A program made the translations under genes and the position numbers. Below the pieces are notes generated by a model. It ran no database searches, was not told the DNA's origin, and worked only from the letters and a program-made list of their open reading frames with translations. From positions 1 through 64,000 of the forward strand of contig JAWKUH010000020.1 of the NCBI GenBank assembly GCA_041398665.1: DNA of 64,000 nucleotides, written 5' to 3'. This document shows positions 8,984 through 17,435 of the stretch, piece after piece. The DNA is from Rohdeia sp041398665 (GTDB taxonomy: Bacteria; Planctomycetota; UBA1135; GCA-002686595). The stretch's first letter is position 1; every line of letters starts with the position of its first letter.

Positions 8984-9499
8984 ATGAGCACGACCCCCCA
9001 CGACAACGCTCCGGCCACTCGCGACCCCGACTCCCGCCGCTCGTTCCTCGGGCGCTCCGCGGGCTGGCTGATGGGGCTCGGCCTCGTCGGCGGCTACGGC
9101 GGATTCGCGGCCATCGCGGCGCGCTTCCTCTTCCCGCGCGGCGGCCGTGACCGGACCTGGGTGTACGTCGCCCGGGTGACCGATGTCGCCGCCGGCTCCT
9201 CGATCGACTTCCGCGCGCCCGACGGTCAGCGCATCGCCGTCGCACGCCGAGCCGCGGGCGCGGGCGCCGACGCGTTCGTCGCGCTGTCGAGCACCTGCCC
9301 CCACCTCGGATGCCAGGTCCACTGGGAGTCGAAGAACGCGCGCTTCTTCTGCCCGTGCCACAACGGCGCGTTCGACGGCGAGGGCACGGCGACCGCGGGA
9401 CCGCCGAAGGAGGCGGGTCAGTCGCTCCCGCGCTTCCCGCTCGAGGTGCGCGCGGGACTGCTCTTCATCGAGGTGCCCGTTCCGGTGAGGCGGTCCTGA
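8984..9499 (+). CDS. Rieske [2Fe-2S] protein of a cytochrome bc-type complex
   Basis: A 171-residue electron-transfer subunit. The N-terminus has a twin-arginine-like RRSFLGRSAGWLMGLG leading into one TM anchor. The Rieske domain ligands are complete: box 1 CPHLGCQVH (Cys and His) and box 2 CPCHNGAFD (Cys and His). It transfers electrons from quinol at the cytochrome b Qo site to a c-type cytochrome. The cytochrome b gene follows after 1 base and the octahaem cytochrome after that; no cytochrome c1 gene is present, so the octahaem protein probably takes the c1 role. It is transcribed divergently from secG; the 250-base gap should hold both promoters. Confidence 0.93.
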   Translation: MSTTPHDNAPATRDPDSRRSFLGRSAGWLMGLGLVGGYGGFAAIAARFLFPRGGRDRTWVYVARVTDVAAGSSIDFRAPDGQRIAVARRAAGAGADAFVALSSTCPHLGCQVHWESKNARFFCPCHNGAFDGEGTATAGPPKEAGQSLPRFPLEVRAGLLFIEVPVPVRRS

Positions 9500-9500
9500 C

Positions 9501-10139
9501 ATGTCGCTCACCGGTTGGATCGCGGACCGCATCCCCGTCTCCGGCGATCAGCTACGCGAGCTAACGAACGAGCCGGTCCCGAACCACCTCAAGCGCTGGT
9601 GGTTCTGCCTCGGCGGCACACCCGCCTATCTGTTCGTCGTCCAGATCGTCACGGGGATCCTGCTGGCGTTCTACTACCAGGCCTCGCCGGACTCGGCCTA
9701 CGAGTCGGTGCGCGCGATCACCGAGGAGATCCCCTTCGGTTGGTTCGTCCGCAGCCTGCACAAGTGGGCGGCCACCGCGATGATCGCATCGGTCGTGCTG
9801 CACCAGATGCGCGTCTACTTCACGGGCGCGTACCGCAGGCCGCGCGAGATCAACTGGATGATCGGGATGTGCCTGTATGCTGTGCACGCTCGTCAGTTTC
9901 ACGGGCAAAGTCACAGCCTGGTCTACGAGCAACTCAGCTACTGGGGTGCGACGGTCGGTGCGAACATCGCCGCCGGCGTCCCGATCGTCGGCGACTTCAT
10001 GAAGCAGATGCTGCTCGCCGGGCCCGAGTACAACGACAACACGCTCCCGCGCTTCTTCCTGCTGCACGCCGCCGCGATGCCTGGAGCGATGGTCGCGCTC
10101 ATCGCGATCCACGTCGCACTGATCCGACCGCGGGCGTGA
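9501..10139 (+). CDS. Cytochrome b, N-terminal part (gene broken downstream)
   Basis: The open part encodes the four-helix, haem-carrying half of cytochrome b/b6: PVPNHLKRWWFCLGGTPAYL, VTGILLAFYYQASPDSAYE, FGWFVRSLHKWAATAMIASV, then LSYWGATVGANIAAGVPIVG and RFFLLHAAAMPGAM. Haem-ligand histidines are visible in helix B (SLHKW and LHQMR) and helix D (LLHAA and AIHVA). Between about 9890 and 9935 the sequence slips out of frame and back: MCLYAVHARQFHGQSHSLVY stands where a third helix and FTGYSLVYEQ are expected. The stop at 10137-10139 (RPRA) is premature and is caused by another indel; the C-terminal helices follow in shifted frames. Confidence 0.85.
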   Translation: MSLTGWIADRIPVSGDQLRELTNEPVPNHLKRWWFCLGGTPAYLFVVQIVTGILLAFYYQASPDSAYESVRAITEEIPFGWFVRSLHKWAATAMIASVVLHQMRVYFTGAYRRPREINWMIGMCLYAVHARQFHGQSHSLVYEQLSYWGATVGANIAAGVPIVGDFMKQMLLAGPEYNDNTLPRFFLLHAAAMPGAMVALIAIHVALIRPRA

Positions 10140-10560
10140 CGGAGTACGAGGACGCCAAACACCTCGAGAAGGACCGCGGGACGTTCAACTTTCCCCGATC
10201 AGTCACCCGAATCAATCGGCCTCGTCCTGATGATTGGCCCGTCGGCGCTCGCGACGATCCTGCCCGCGACGATGGGCCCGCGCGCCGATCCGTACTTCCA
10301 CGCCGGAAGTCATCAAACCGAGCGGTTCTCTACGTCGCGTTCCGCTTGGCCTGTATTTTCTCGGGCACCGCGGCGATCCTCTCGATGGGCTTTGCCGTGT
10401 TCGTGATGTTCGTCCGGCCGTTCGTCGACGCCGCGATCCGTCGCAGGCGTCCGAATTCTGAGGTGAGCGTCCGATCGGTATCGCCGGCGTGCTCGCGATC
10501 GTCGCCCTCACCGTGTGCAGCTTCCGCCCGCCCACTGACCCCCCAAACCCGCCCCACGTC
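10140..10560 (+). pseudogene. Cytochrome b C-terminal half (subunit IV-like), multiple frameshifts
   Basis: This stretch has no single open frame, but short in-frame pieces spell out the subunit IV-like half of cytochrome b in order: VTEYEDAKHLEKDRGTFNF, IGLVLMI with LATILPATMGPRADP, VLYVAFR, FSGTAAILSMGFAVFVMF with PFVDAAIRRRRPNSEVSV, and VLAIVALTV. At least five indels are needed to join them. The density of small indels with preserved amino-acid patches argues for poor consensus sequence rather than long-standing decay, since a true relic would also carry substitutions. Whether the repaired frame stops before, or runs into, the octahaem gene cannot be decided from this sequence. Confidence 0.75.
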
Positions 10561-12152
10561 ATGAATCTCGGTATTGAAAGCAGGTCGTCATCGGAACGCT
10601 CGGGTTCCTCTTCCTCGCATCACTGGTGTTCGTCCAGTACGAGGAGGTCACGCGTCGACGCGCCGAAGCCGGCCTCGCGGTGGCGCACACCGTCGTGCCC
10701 GACAGCTCGAAGGCCTGCGTCGACTGCCACGCCCAGTCGACGCCGGCGATCATCGACCACTGGACGGGTAGCAAGCACGCCGACACCGGCGTGGGCTGCT
10801 TCGAGTGCCACTCGGCCGACAAGGAGGACGCCGACGCGTTCGAGCACTACGGAGCGACGATCGCGACGATCGTCACACCGCTCGACTGCTCGCGCTGCCA
10901 CCAGGAGGTGTTCGAGGAGTTCTCGCGCAGTCACCACGCGGCCGGTGGGAACATCCTGGCTTCGCTCGACAACCTCCTCGCCGAGACGATCGAGGGCTCG
11001 CGCGTCCCCTTCTCACCGCACTCCCCGACGCCGGGTCGCGAGGCCGTGGCGGACGTGAACGGGATGGCGAGCGCGTTCTCCGGCTGCCAGCAGTGCCACG
11101 GGAGCAAGGTCGCGCTCGAGGACGCGTCGGGCAACCGCATCACGGTCGACGACCTCGCTCCCGGAGCGGACGGAAAGCCGACCAACCGCGACGTACTCAC
11201 GCGGATCGCGCGCCGCGACGACGGGCGTCCGGTGATCTCCTCGAGCACGTGGCCGAACACCGGCATCGGTCGCCTCAACCTCGACGGTTCGCGGGGCTCG
11301 TGCTCGGCGTGCCACTCCCGTCACGACTTCTCGCCGCGGCGCGCGCGCCAGCCGGAGAACTGCGGCAAGTGCCACCTCGGACCCGACCACCCGCAGAAAG
11401 AGATCTTCGAGGAGAGCAAACACGGTGTCGCCTATCGCGACCTCCAGGCGGACATGAACCTCGACGCGGCGGACTGGGTGCTCGGCGAGGACTACTCCGC
11501 GGCGCCGACCTGCGCGACGTGTCACATGTCGGGCAACACGCGCAACGGCGGCAAGGTCACGCACGACCCGGGCCTCCGGATCTCCTGGACCAACCGCCCG
11601 CCGGTCAGCCTCGTCATGGACACGACGGCGGACGGCAAGGTGGTCAAGGAGGCCGACCCCGAGAAGCGCGCGGCATTGGTCGCCGACACGTGGCAGCAGA
11701 AGCGCAACCGCATGCGCGACGTCTGCATGCACTGCCATACCGGCGCGTACGTCGACGGCTTCTACGACCAGTACGACGACCTCGTCGTCCTCTACAACGA
11801 GAAGTTCGCGAAGCCCGGTCAGGCCATCATGGCGGCGCTCCTCGCGGAGGGATTGCGCACCGCACCCGATTTCGACGAGGAGATCGAGTGGACGTGGTTC
11901 TACCTGTGGCACCACGAGGGTCGCCGCGCACGCCACGGCGCGTCGATGATGGCGCCGGACTACACGCACTGGCACGGCATGTACGAGGTCGCCGAGCGCT
12001 TCTACATGGAGCTGGTCCCGCAGGCACGCGAACTCTGCGACCACGGTGAAGCCGATGGCAAGGCCGCCGGAGCCGACAAGGTGCGCGCCGTGATCGACGA
12101 GATCCTCGCGCGACCCGAGCACCGGTGGTTCGAGTCGGCCCTCGAGAAGTAG
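10561..12152 (+). CDS. Membrane-anchored octahaem c-type cytochrome, HAO-like
   Basis: About 530 residues. The likely ATG at 10561 (MNLGIE) must be joined to the rest by adding one A to a run at 10577-10579. The corrected start gives a TM anchor (VVIGTLGFLFLASLVFV) ahead of the periplasmic part; without it the frame opens only at an internal GTG, 10626. Eight CxxCH motifs are present: CVDCH, CFECH, CSRCH, CQQCH, CSACH, CGKCH, CATCH and CMHCH. The string after CATCH, with THDPGLRISWTNRPPVS, is typical of the hydroxylamine-oxidoreductase-like octahaem family. Next to Rieske and cytochrome b it probably replaces cytochrome c1 as electron acceptor, or links quinol oxidation to a nitrogen substrate. 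Catalytic activity is not shown. Confidence 0.88.
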
Positions 12153-12201
12153 CACTGGAACGGATCGGGGCCGATCGCGCGCACGGCGCTCGGCCCCGCC
12201 G

Positions 12202-12414
12202 TCACTTCTCGCGGGCCTCGAGGAGCGAGCCGGTCCGCCCGGACGAGGTGACGACGATCGTCACCGCGCTCGAGAGGAACACGAGCGCCGTCCACAGGAG
12301 CGCGCGCCGCAGCCGCGGGCGGGGCTCGTCGTGGGAGCTGTCCACGAGCACCAGGACGATCACGACGATCGCCGAGAGCACGAGCAGCAGGAACAGGAGG
12401 GTCTGGACCAGCAC
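12202..12414 (-). CDS. Small two-helix membrane protein
   Basis: A 70-residue protein made of two hydrophobic helices (LVQTLLFLLLVLSAIVVIVL and LLWTALVFLSSAVTIVV) joined by a short charged loop with DSSHDEPRPRLRR. The size, topology and position just downstream of tpiA are those of SecG in many bacteria, but the SecG loop (QxGKGGGLG type) is missing and a clear secG is present at 8417-8731. I do not recognise the family. Coding is supported by the strong start, helix pattern and clean stop, though such short GC-rich frames are risky. Confidence 0.5.
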   Translation of the reverse strand: MLVQTLLFLLLVLSAIVVIVLVLVDSSHDEPRPRLRRALLWTALVFLSSAVTIVVTSSGRTGSLLEAREK

Positions 12415-12507
12415 GGGCGCGAACGTAGCTCCGCGGACGCGGCCGGCGGATCGGGCGCGCGCCGCGCGGCGGCCGCGGTCCGAGGAGCGGGAACGCGCGC
12501 GGCGGCG

Positions 12508-13266
12508 CTACTTCCAGGCGGCCTCGAGGATCCCGACGAAGGCCGGGACCTCGAGCGACGCGCCGCCGACGAGCGCGCCGTCGACGTTGGGCTTCGCGAG
12601 CAGTTCCGCGGCGTTGCTCGCCTTGACCGAGCCGCCGTACTGGATGCGCAGGTTGCGCGCGACGGCGTCGTCGTAGAGACCCTGGACGAGCGCGCGCAGG
12701 TAGCTGTGCACCTCCTCCGCCTGGTCGGGCGTCGCGACCTTGCCGGTGCCGATCGCCCAGACCGGTTCGTACGCGAAGGTGATACGAGCGAGCGCCGCGG
12801 CGTCGAGCCCCTCGAGCGCGGTCGTCGTCTGTCGGCGCACGACGGCCTCGGTCCTGCCGGCCTCGCGCTCCTCGAGCAGCTCGCCGACGCACAGGATCGC
12901 GTCGAGTCCGCCGGCGAGCACGGCGCGCAGCTTGGCGGCGGTGAGCTCGTCGCTCTCGCCGTAGACGTGGCGGCGTTCGCTGTGCCCGACGATGGCGAAG
13001 GTCGCGCCGGCGTCGCGCAGCATCGAGGCCGAGACCTCGCCGGTGAACGCGCCGGCGTCGCGGTCGCAGCAGTCCTGCGCGCCGACGCGGACGCTCGTGC
13101 CCTCGACGGCGCGTGCCCCGGCCTCTTTGTAGACGAACGACGGCGCGACGGCGACGTCGCAGCCGCTGCGGCCGGTCGAGGCCTCGGCGACGCCGCGCGC
13201 GAGTTCGACCGCTGCGTTGCGATCGAGGTTCATCTTCCAGTTGCCGGCGACGTAGGGGGTGCGCAT
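12508..13266 (-). CDS. tpiA: Triosephosphate isomerase
   Basis: A 252-residue glycolytic enzyme that interconverts dihydroxyacetone phosphate and glyceraldehyde 3-phosphate. All catalytic elements are visible: Lys in AGNWKMNLD, His in FAIVGHSERR, Glu in FAYEPVWAIGTG followed by the flexible loop, and the phosphate-binding IQYGGSVK. Length is normal and no residue is odd. It is the second half of a leftward run after the acetylation pair, 46 bases downstream of the MBOAT gene. Confidence 0.97.
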   Translation of the reverse strand: MRTPYVAGNWKMNLDRNAAVELARGVAEASTGRSGCDVAVAPSFVYKEAGARAVEGTSVRVGAQDCCDRDAGAFTGEVSASMLRDAGATFAIVGHSERRHVYGESDELTAAKLRAVLAGGLDAILCVGELLEEREAGRTEAVVRRQTTTALEGLDAAALARITFAYEPVWAIGTGKVATPDQAEEVHSYLRALVQGLYDDAVARNLRIQYGGSVKASNAAELLAKPNVDGALVGGASLEVPAFVGILEAAWK

Positions 13267-13312
13267 GGGTGGTTCGGAGGGGGTCGGTGCGTGCGTCCCG
13301 ATCGCTGGACGA

Positions 13313-14833
13313 TCAGAACTGGAAGTAGATGAAGGGCTGGTTGCCGACGAGCAGGACGGCGGCGATCGCGATCGCGACCCCTAGCAGGATCGACAGCGCG
13401 AAGACCGGCAGGCGGAGGATCAGCGCCTCGGTGCCGCCGAGGACGCGGCGCGGCAGGTACACGATCACGTGGGTCGCGAGCAGGATCCACAGGCCGAGCG
13501 CGGCGAGCCGCGTGAGCCCGGAGTCGCCGAAGTCGGTGAGCATCGCCCAGAACGTGTCCCACGTGCCGGCGCGGATGCACAGGCTCGTGATCGCGACGAA
13601 CGTGATCGCGTAGAGGTGCGCGACGCCGTTGGCGAGCGTGAGCGGACGGCCCTCGCGCGGCGGGTCGACGATGGTCTCGCCGCGCGCCGCGGCGCGCATC
13701 TTCCGCGCCGAGGCGACGCGCAGCTCGATCACCATCGTCGTCGCCATGAGCGAGCCGTACAGGACCCACAACCAGCTCGCGCCGTGCCACAACCCCACGA
13801 GGATCATCGTGACGAAGAGGTTGCGGACGGTGTGGCCCGTGCGATTGCCGCCGAGCGGGATGTAGAGGTAGTCGCGCAGCCACGACGACAGCGTGATGTG
13901 CCAGCGCGACCAGAACTCGCTCACCGACGTGATGCGGTACGGGTGGTCGAAGTTCTCCGGCAGGTCGAAGCCGAAGAGCTTGGCCACGCCGATGGCCATC
14001 TCGCTGTAGCCCGCGAAGTCGTTGTAGATCTGCGCCAGGAACGCGAAGCACGCGATCAGGTGGACGAGCGGCGAGAACTGGCCGGGGTCGCCGAAGACCG
14101 GGTCGACGACCATCACGCCGATCGTGTCCGCGATCGCGACCTTGCGGACGAGTCCGCTGCCGAAGCGGTAGAGCGCGTCCTTGAGCCGCTGCGTGTCCAT
14201 GCGCGGCAGGAGGTCGAGCTGCGGCACGAACTGCACGGCGCGGACGATCGGCCCGGCGACGAGCTGCGGGAACAACGCGACGAAGAGCGCGAAGTCGGTG
14301 AACGTCTTCGCGGGCGCGAGGCGGCCGCGGTAGACGTCGATCGTGTACGAGAGCGTCTGGAACGTGAAGAACGAGATGCCGACGGGCACGACCATGCGCC
14401 CGATCGCGCTGGGCATGAGTTCCGAACCGGCGCCGGCCGTCAGGAAGCTCGGGTAGTGCGCCGAGCGCCAGGCGATCAGGTCGACCTGCGAGCCGATCGC
14501 GTGCAGCACCCAGTCGACGTTCTCGAGCAGCCAGTCCGTGTACTTGAAGAAGCACAGGACGCCGAGGTTCCCGACCAGGCTGGCGACGAGCCAGCGCTTC
14601 TTCGCGCGCGCGTCGTCGCGCTGCGCCGCTTCGTGGATCCTGTTGCCGCAGACCCAGTCGAGCGCGGTCGAGAAGACGATCAGCGAGAGGTACCACCACT
14701 CGTACAGCCCGTAGAAGAAGTACGAGGCGACGAGCAGCAGGATCGTTCGCGCGCGCCGACGGCCCGCGAGCATCCAGAACAGCGGCAGGACGACCGCGAG
14801 GAAGACCAGGAACTCGGGGCTCTGGAAGTACAT
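13313..14833 (-). CDS. MBOAT-family O-acyltransferase (AlgI-like)
   Basis: A 506-residue integral membrane enzyme with about ten or more hydrophobic helices, the usual AlgI/PatA length. It moves acyl groups, usually acetyl, across the membrane to exported polysaccharides. The signature region FWSRWHITLSSWLRDYLYIP with GGNRTG is intact, as is the second conserved His in GLWHGASWLWVLYG. The N-terminal string FQSPEFLVFLAVVLPLFW and SYFFYGLYEWWYL are typical of this branch. It is 15 bases after the SGNH gene; the pair forms a standard O-acetylation module. Confidence 0.94.
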   Translation of the reverse strand: MYFQSPEFLVFLAVVLPLFWMLAGRRRARTILLLVASYFFYGLYEWWYLSLIVFSTALDWVCGNRIHEAAQRDDARAKKRWLVASLVGNLGVLCFFKYTDWLLENVDWVLHAIGSQVDLIAWRSAHYPSFLTAGAGSELMPSAIGRMVVPVGISFFTFQTLSYTIDVYRGRLAPAKTFTDFALFVALFPQLVAGPIVRAVQFVPQLDLLPRMDTQRLKDALYRFGSGLVRKVAIADTIGVMVVDPVFGDPGQFSPLVHLIACFAFLAQIYNDFAGYSEMAIGVAKLFGFDLPENFDHPYRITSVSEFWSRWHITLSSWLRDYLYIPLGGNRTGHTVRNLFVTMILVGLWHGASWLWVLYGSLMATTMVIELRVASARKMRAAARGETIVDPPREGRPLTLANGVAHLYAITFVAITSLCIRAGTWDTFWAMLTDFGDSGLTRLAALGLWILLATHVIVYLPRRVLGGTEALILRLPVFALSILLGVAIAIAAVLLVGNQPFIYFQF

Positions 14834-14848
14834 CCGAGTCGATCGCGG

Positions 14849-16057
14849 TCAGCGAGGGAGTTCGCCGTAGGGCCGGGGACGCGGGTGCGCGGCGCGCTCC
14901 GCCGCGAGACGCGGGAGCGCGTCCTCCTCGGCGAGACAGCGCGCGAGACCCTCCGCGATCAGCGCGTGTCCCGCGACGTTCCAGTGCCCGTTGTCCGCGG
15001 ACATGAAGCGTCGGAACTCGCGACCGATGCGGTTCGTCTCGGGCGAGAGGTCCCAGACCTCGAAGCCGAGCTCGCGGAGGCGCTGGATCAGGTGGTCGAT
15101 CGGCGCGCGGCGCGACGCCGAGCGCGGGACGCCCCAGCGCGCACCGTTCTCCTCGAGCCAGGCCTGCCACGCGACGGGCCGGAGCAGCTCGGTCGTGGGG
15201 ACGACGGCGATGCGCAGTTCGACGCCGCGCTCGTCGCAGGCGCGTCGGAGCTCGAGGAAGTTGTCCCACGTCGTCCGGAGCGCGCGCCGCATGGCGGGGT
15301 CCTCGGGCTCGTCGAAGTAGAGCCAGCTCTGGACGCCCGGCGGGAGGTCGCCCTCCATCATCTCGCGGTTGTTGTGTCGCGCGACGATCGCGGAGTTGCG
15401 CCCGGCGAACTCCTTGAACGCCATCACGGCGGGGACGAGCGCGCGCGGCCAGGCGTCGGCGATCGACTTCGGCACGGGCTCGCCGTCGATCTCGACGAAG
15501 CGCCGCGCCTCCTTGTCGTCGAGGAGGAACTGCATCGTCGCGCTGACCGTGACGAACACGAGGTCGGGCTCGACGGCGTCGAGGTACAGCTTCGCGCGCA
15601 GCGCGGCCTGCGACGCGGAGTACGCCATGACGCCGCCGTTCAGCACGCGGACGCTCGGTGCGTCGTCGCGCCGGAGCAGGTCCTCGAGCACGTAGTTCCA
15701 GCACTTCGGCTGGACGATCTCGTTGCCCGCCCCGTAGAGGCGCGACGCGCCGAAGCCCGCGATGCGGATCTCCTTCGGATCGGCGTCGTCCGGGATCTCC
15801 TCGTTGCGGAAGCCGAAGCGGTCGAGCTTCGTCTCGAACTGCGGGTTCTCGAAGCCCGGGCGGTTGTCCCAGCCGAGCAGCGGGTCGCCGTACCGGAAGG
15901 CGCCCTCCTCCGCGACGGTGTCGGTCGCGGCGACGATCCGGTCGACGATCGCGAATCCGATCGCGATGCCGGCGAGGATCGGGAGCAGCCGCGCGAGCAC
16001 GAAGTTGCGTCGCTGCGCGACGAGCTCGGCGTCGCTCTTCGAGAGGATCTCGGTCAC
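14849..16057 (-). CDS. SGNH-type acyl-transfer/hydrolase partner of the MBOAT protein
   Basis: A 402-residue protein with one N-terminal membrane anchor (about residues 20-45) and a periplasmic SGNH domain. The nucleophile block is RIAGFGASRLYG, the second block is LNGGVMAYSASQAAL, and the Asp-His pair is DNGHWNVAGHALIAEGL near the C-terminus. This architecture, beside an MBOAT gene, matches AlgJ/AlgX- or PatB-like partners that place acetyl groups on a glycan. It is upstream of the MBOAT gene by 15 bases, so the two are coupled. The acceptor polysaccharide is unknown. Confidence 0.88.
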   Translation of the reverse strand: MTEILSKSDAELVAQRRNFVLARLLPILAGIAIGFAIVDRIVAATDTVAEEGAFRYGDPLLGWDNRPGFENPQFETKLDRFGFRNEEIPDDADPKEIRIAGFGASRLYGAGNEIVQPKCWNYVLEDLLRRDDAPSVRVLNGGVMAYSASQAALRAKLYLDAVEPDLVFVTVSATMQFLLDDKEARRFVEIDGEPVPKSIADAWPRALVPAVMAFKEFAGRNSAIVARHNNREMMEGDLPPGVQSWLYFDEPEDPAMRRALRTTWDNFLELRRACDERGVELRIAVVPTTELLRPVAWQAWLEENGARWGVPRSASRRAPIDHLIQRLRELGFEVWDLSPETNRIGREFRRFMSADNGHWNVAGHALIAEGLARCLAEEDALPRLAAERAAHPRPRPYGELPR

Positions 16058-16126
16058 GGGGGGACGGGGAGGACCGCGGGGTCGGCGCAGATGGTAGCCC
16101 GGCGCTCCGTTGCGCGTGTCACGAGG

Positions 16127-17131
16127 TCAGGGCACGAGCAGCACCTTGCCGTGCGTGCTCCTGGACTCGATCGCGGTGTGCGCCGCGGCCGCCTCGGCGA
16201 GCGGGAAGACCGGGCCGAGCGCGGGGCGCAGGCGGTGCTCCGATGCGAACTCCGTGAGCGCGCTCCACATCGCGCCGTCGCTCGGGAAGTCGAGGTTCTC
16301 GATGTTGAGGCCGAAGAGCCCGAGCGAACGGTGGAACAGCGAGAGCGGGTGGACGCGCCGGACCGCGTCGCCGTAGTCGTCGGCGATCGACGAGAAGCCG
16401 ATGAGCACGAGGCGTCCCTTCGGCGCGAGACACTCGAGGCTGCGCGAGAAGACGTCGCCGCCGACGGACTCGAGGCAGTAGGCGACGCCGCGACCGTCGG
16501 TGGCGGAGCGCACGACGTCGCGGAAGTCGTCCGCGCGATGGTCGGCACAGGCGTGCGCGCCGAGCGCGAGCACGAAGTCGCGCTTCGTCGAACCTCCGGC
16601 GACGCCGACGACGGGTCCGCAGCCGCGTGCGAGCGCGAGCGTCACCGCCGCCGAACCCGTGGCTCCGGCGGCGGCCTGCACGAGCACGGCCTCGCCGGGT
16701 CGGACGCGCGCGAGCTCCTCCTGCGCGTACCACGAGGTGCAGAACGCGATGGCGAACGCCGCGGCCTCGCGGTCGTCGAGGTGCGCGGGCGGGCGCAGGA
16801 TCCGACCGGGGACGGCGGTGACGCGCTCCGCGTAGCAACCGCCCCGCGTGCGGATCACGATCGCGCGCTCGCCGACGTCGAAACCGCCCTGCTCGCGAGT
16901 CGGTGCGTCGGGCCCCGCCGCGACGACGACGCCCGCGCACTCCTTGCCGATCTCGTAGGGGAGCTCTTGGTCCTTGCGGTACTTGCCGCGCCGCTCGACG
17001 ACCTCGGCGAAGTTGAGCCCGATCGCGCGCACGTCGACGACCCACCCGCCGGCGGGCGCCGTCGGCTCGGGCACGTCCTCGAGTGCGAGGACCTCGGGCC
17101 CGCCGAAGGCCTTGAGCACGATCTTCCGCAT
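16127..17131 (-). CDS. Zinc-independent quinone oxidoreductase, MDR superfamily
   Basis: A 334-residue NAD(P)H-dependent oxidoreductase. The N-terminal GroES-like domain (residues 1-130) has the QOR features AFGGPEVLALEDVPEP and RAIGLNFAEVVERRGKY, with no zinc-binding Cys/His set. The nucleotide-binding domain has the loop VQAAAGATGSAAVTLALARG. It probably reduces quinones or enones with NADPH. It is read away from the spermidine-synthase-like gene, and the space between them carries the palindromic pair described at 17165-17375. Confidence 0.9.
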   Translation of the reverse strand: MRKIVLKAFGGPEVLALEDVPEPTAPAGGWVVDVRAIGLNFAEVVERRGKYRKDQELPYEIGKECAGVVVAAGPDAPTREQGGFDVGERAIVIRTRGGCYAERVTAVPGRILRPPAHLDDREAAAFAIAFCTSWYAQEELARVRPGEAVLVQAAAGATGSAAVTLALARGCGPVVGVAGGSTKRDFVLALGAHACADHRADDFRDVVRSATDGRGVAYCLESVGGDVFSRSLECLAPKGRLVLIGFSSIADDYGDAVRRVHPLSLFHRSLGLFGLNIENLDFPSDGAMWSALTEFASEHRLRPALGPVFPLAEAAAAHTAIESRSTHGKVLLVP

Positions 17132-17164
17132 GGGGCGGGCGATGCTAGCCCGATCGAGCCCGAC

Positions 17165-17188
17165 CCGACCGAACCTGGTTCGATCGGT
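17165..17188. repeat. 24-bp palindromic element, left copy
   Basis: The copy CCGACCGAACCTGGTTCGAT is nearly self-complementary around a central T, with 10 of 11 arm positions pairing. An exact reverse-complement copy lies at 17352-17375. It sits just upstream of the start of the oxidoreductase gene (17131), where an operator would be expected. Confidence 0.85.
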
Positions 17189-17351
17189 ACAGGACCAGCG
17201 GCGGGAACCTCGTTCCCGGTTCGACGTCCCTCGCCGGAGCGCTCGCGGTCGGCGGATCGCAGTCGCGCGCGCGCGGACCTGGCGGAGCGGCTCGCGGTTG
17301 CACCGACGCGGGCGATCGCGGCGGTTCGGCGCACGGCCGGGCTGGAATTGG

Positions 17352-17375
17352 ACCGATCGAACCAGGTTCGGTCGG
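17352..17375. repeat. 24-bp palindromic element, right copy (inverted)
   Basis: An exact inverted copy of the element at 17165-17188, containing CCGATCGAACCAGGTTCGGT. It is about 60 bases upstream of the start of the spermidine-synthase-like gene. The two copies are 163 bases apart, and each lies near the start of one of the divergent genes. Confidence 0.85.
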
Positions 17376-17435
17376 AGCGGGTCCGCCGGGGGCGACTGCT
17401 ATCCTCCGACTCCGCCGCGCTCGGCGGTTCGCCGG

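Noticed and set aside
10500..10640. A cytochrome b - octahaem fusion protein
   Set aside because: The last cytochrome b patch and MNLGIE share a frame, but the indels between and after make the stop position unknowable. Two proteins are the safer reading.
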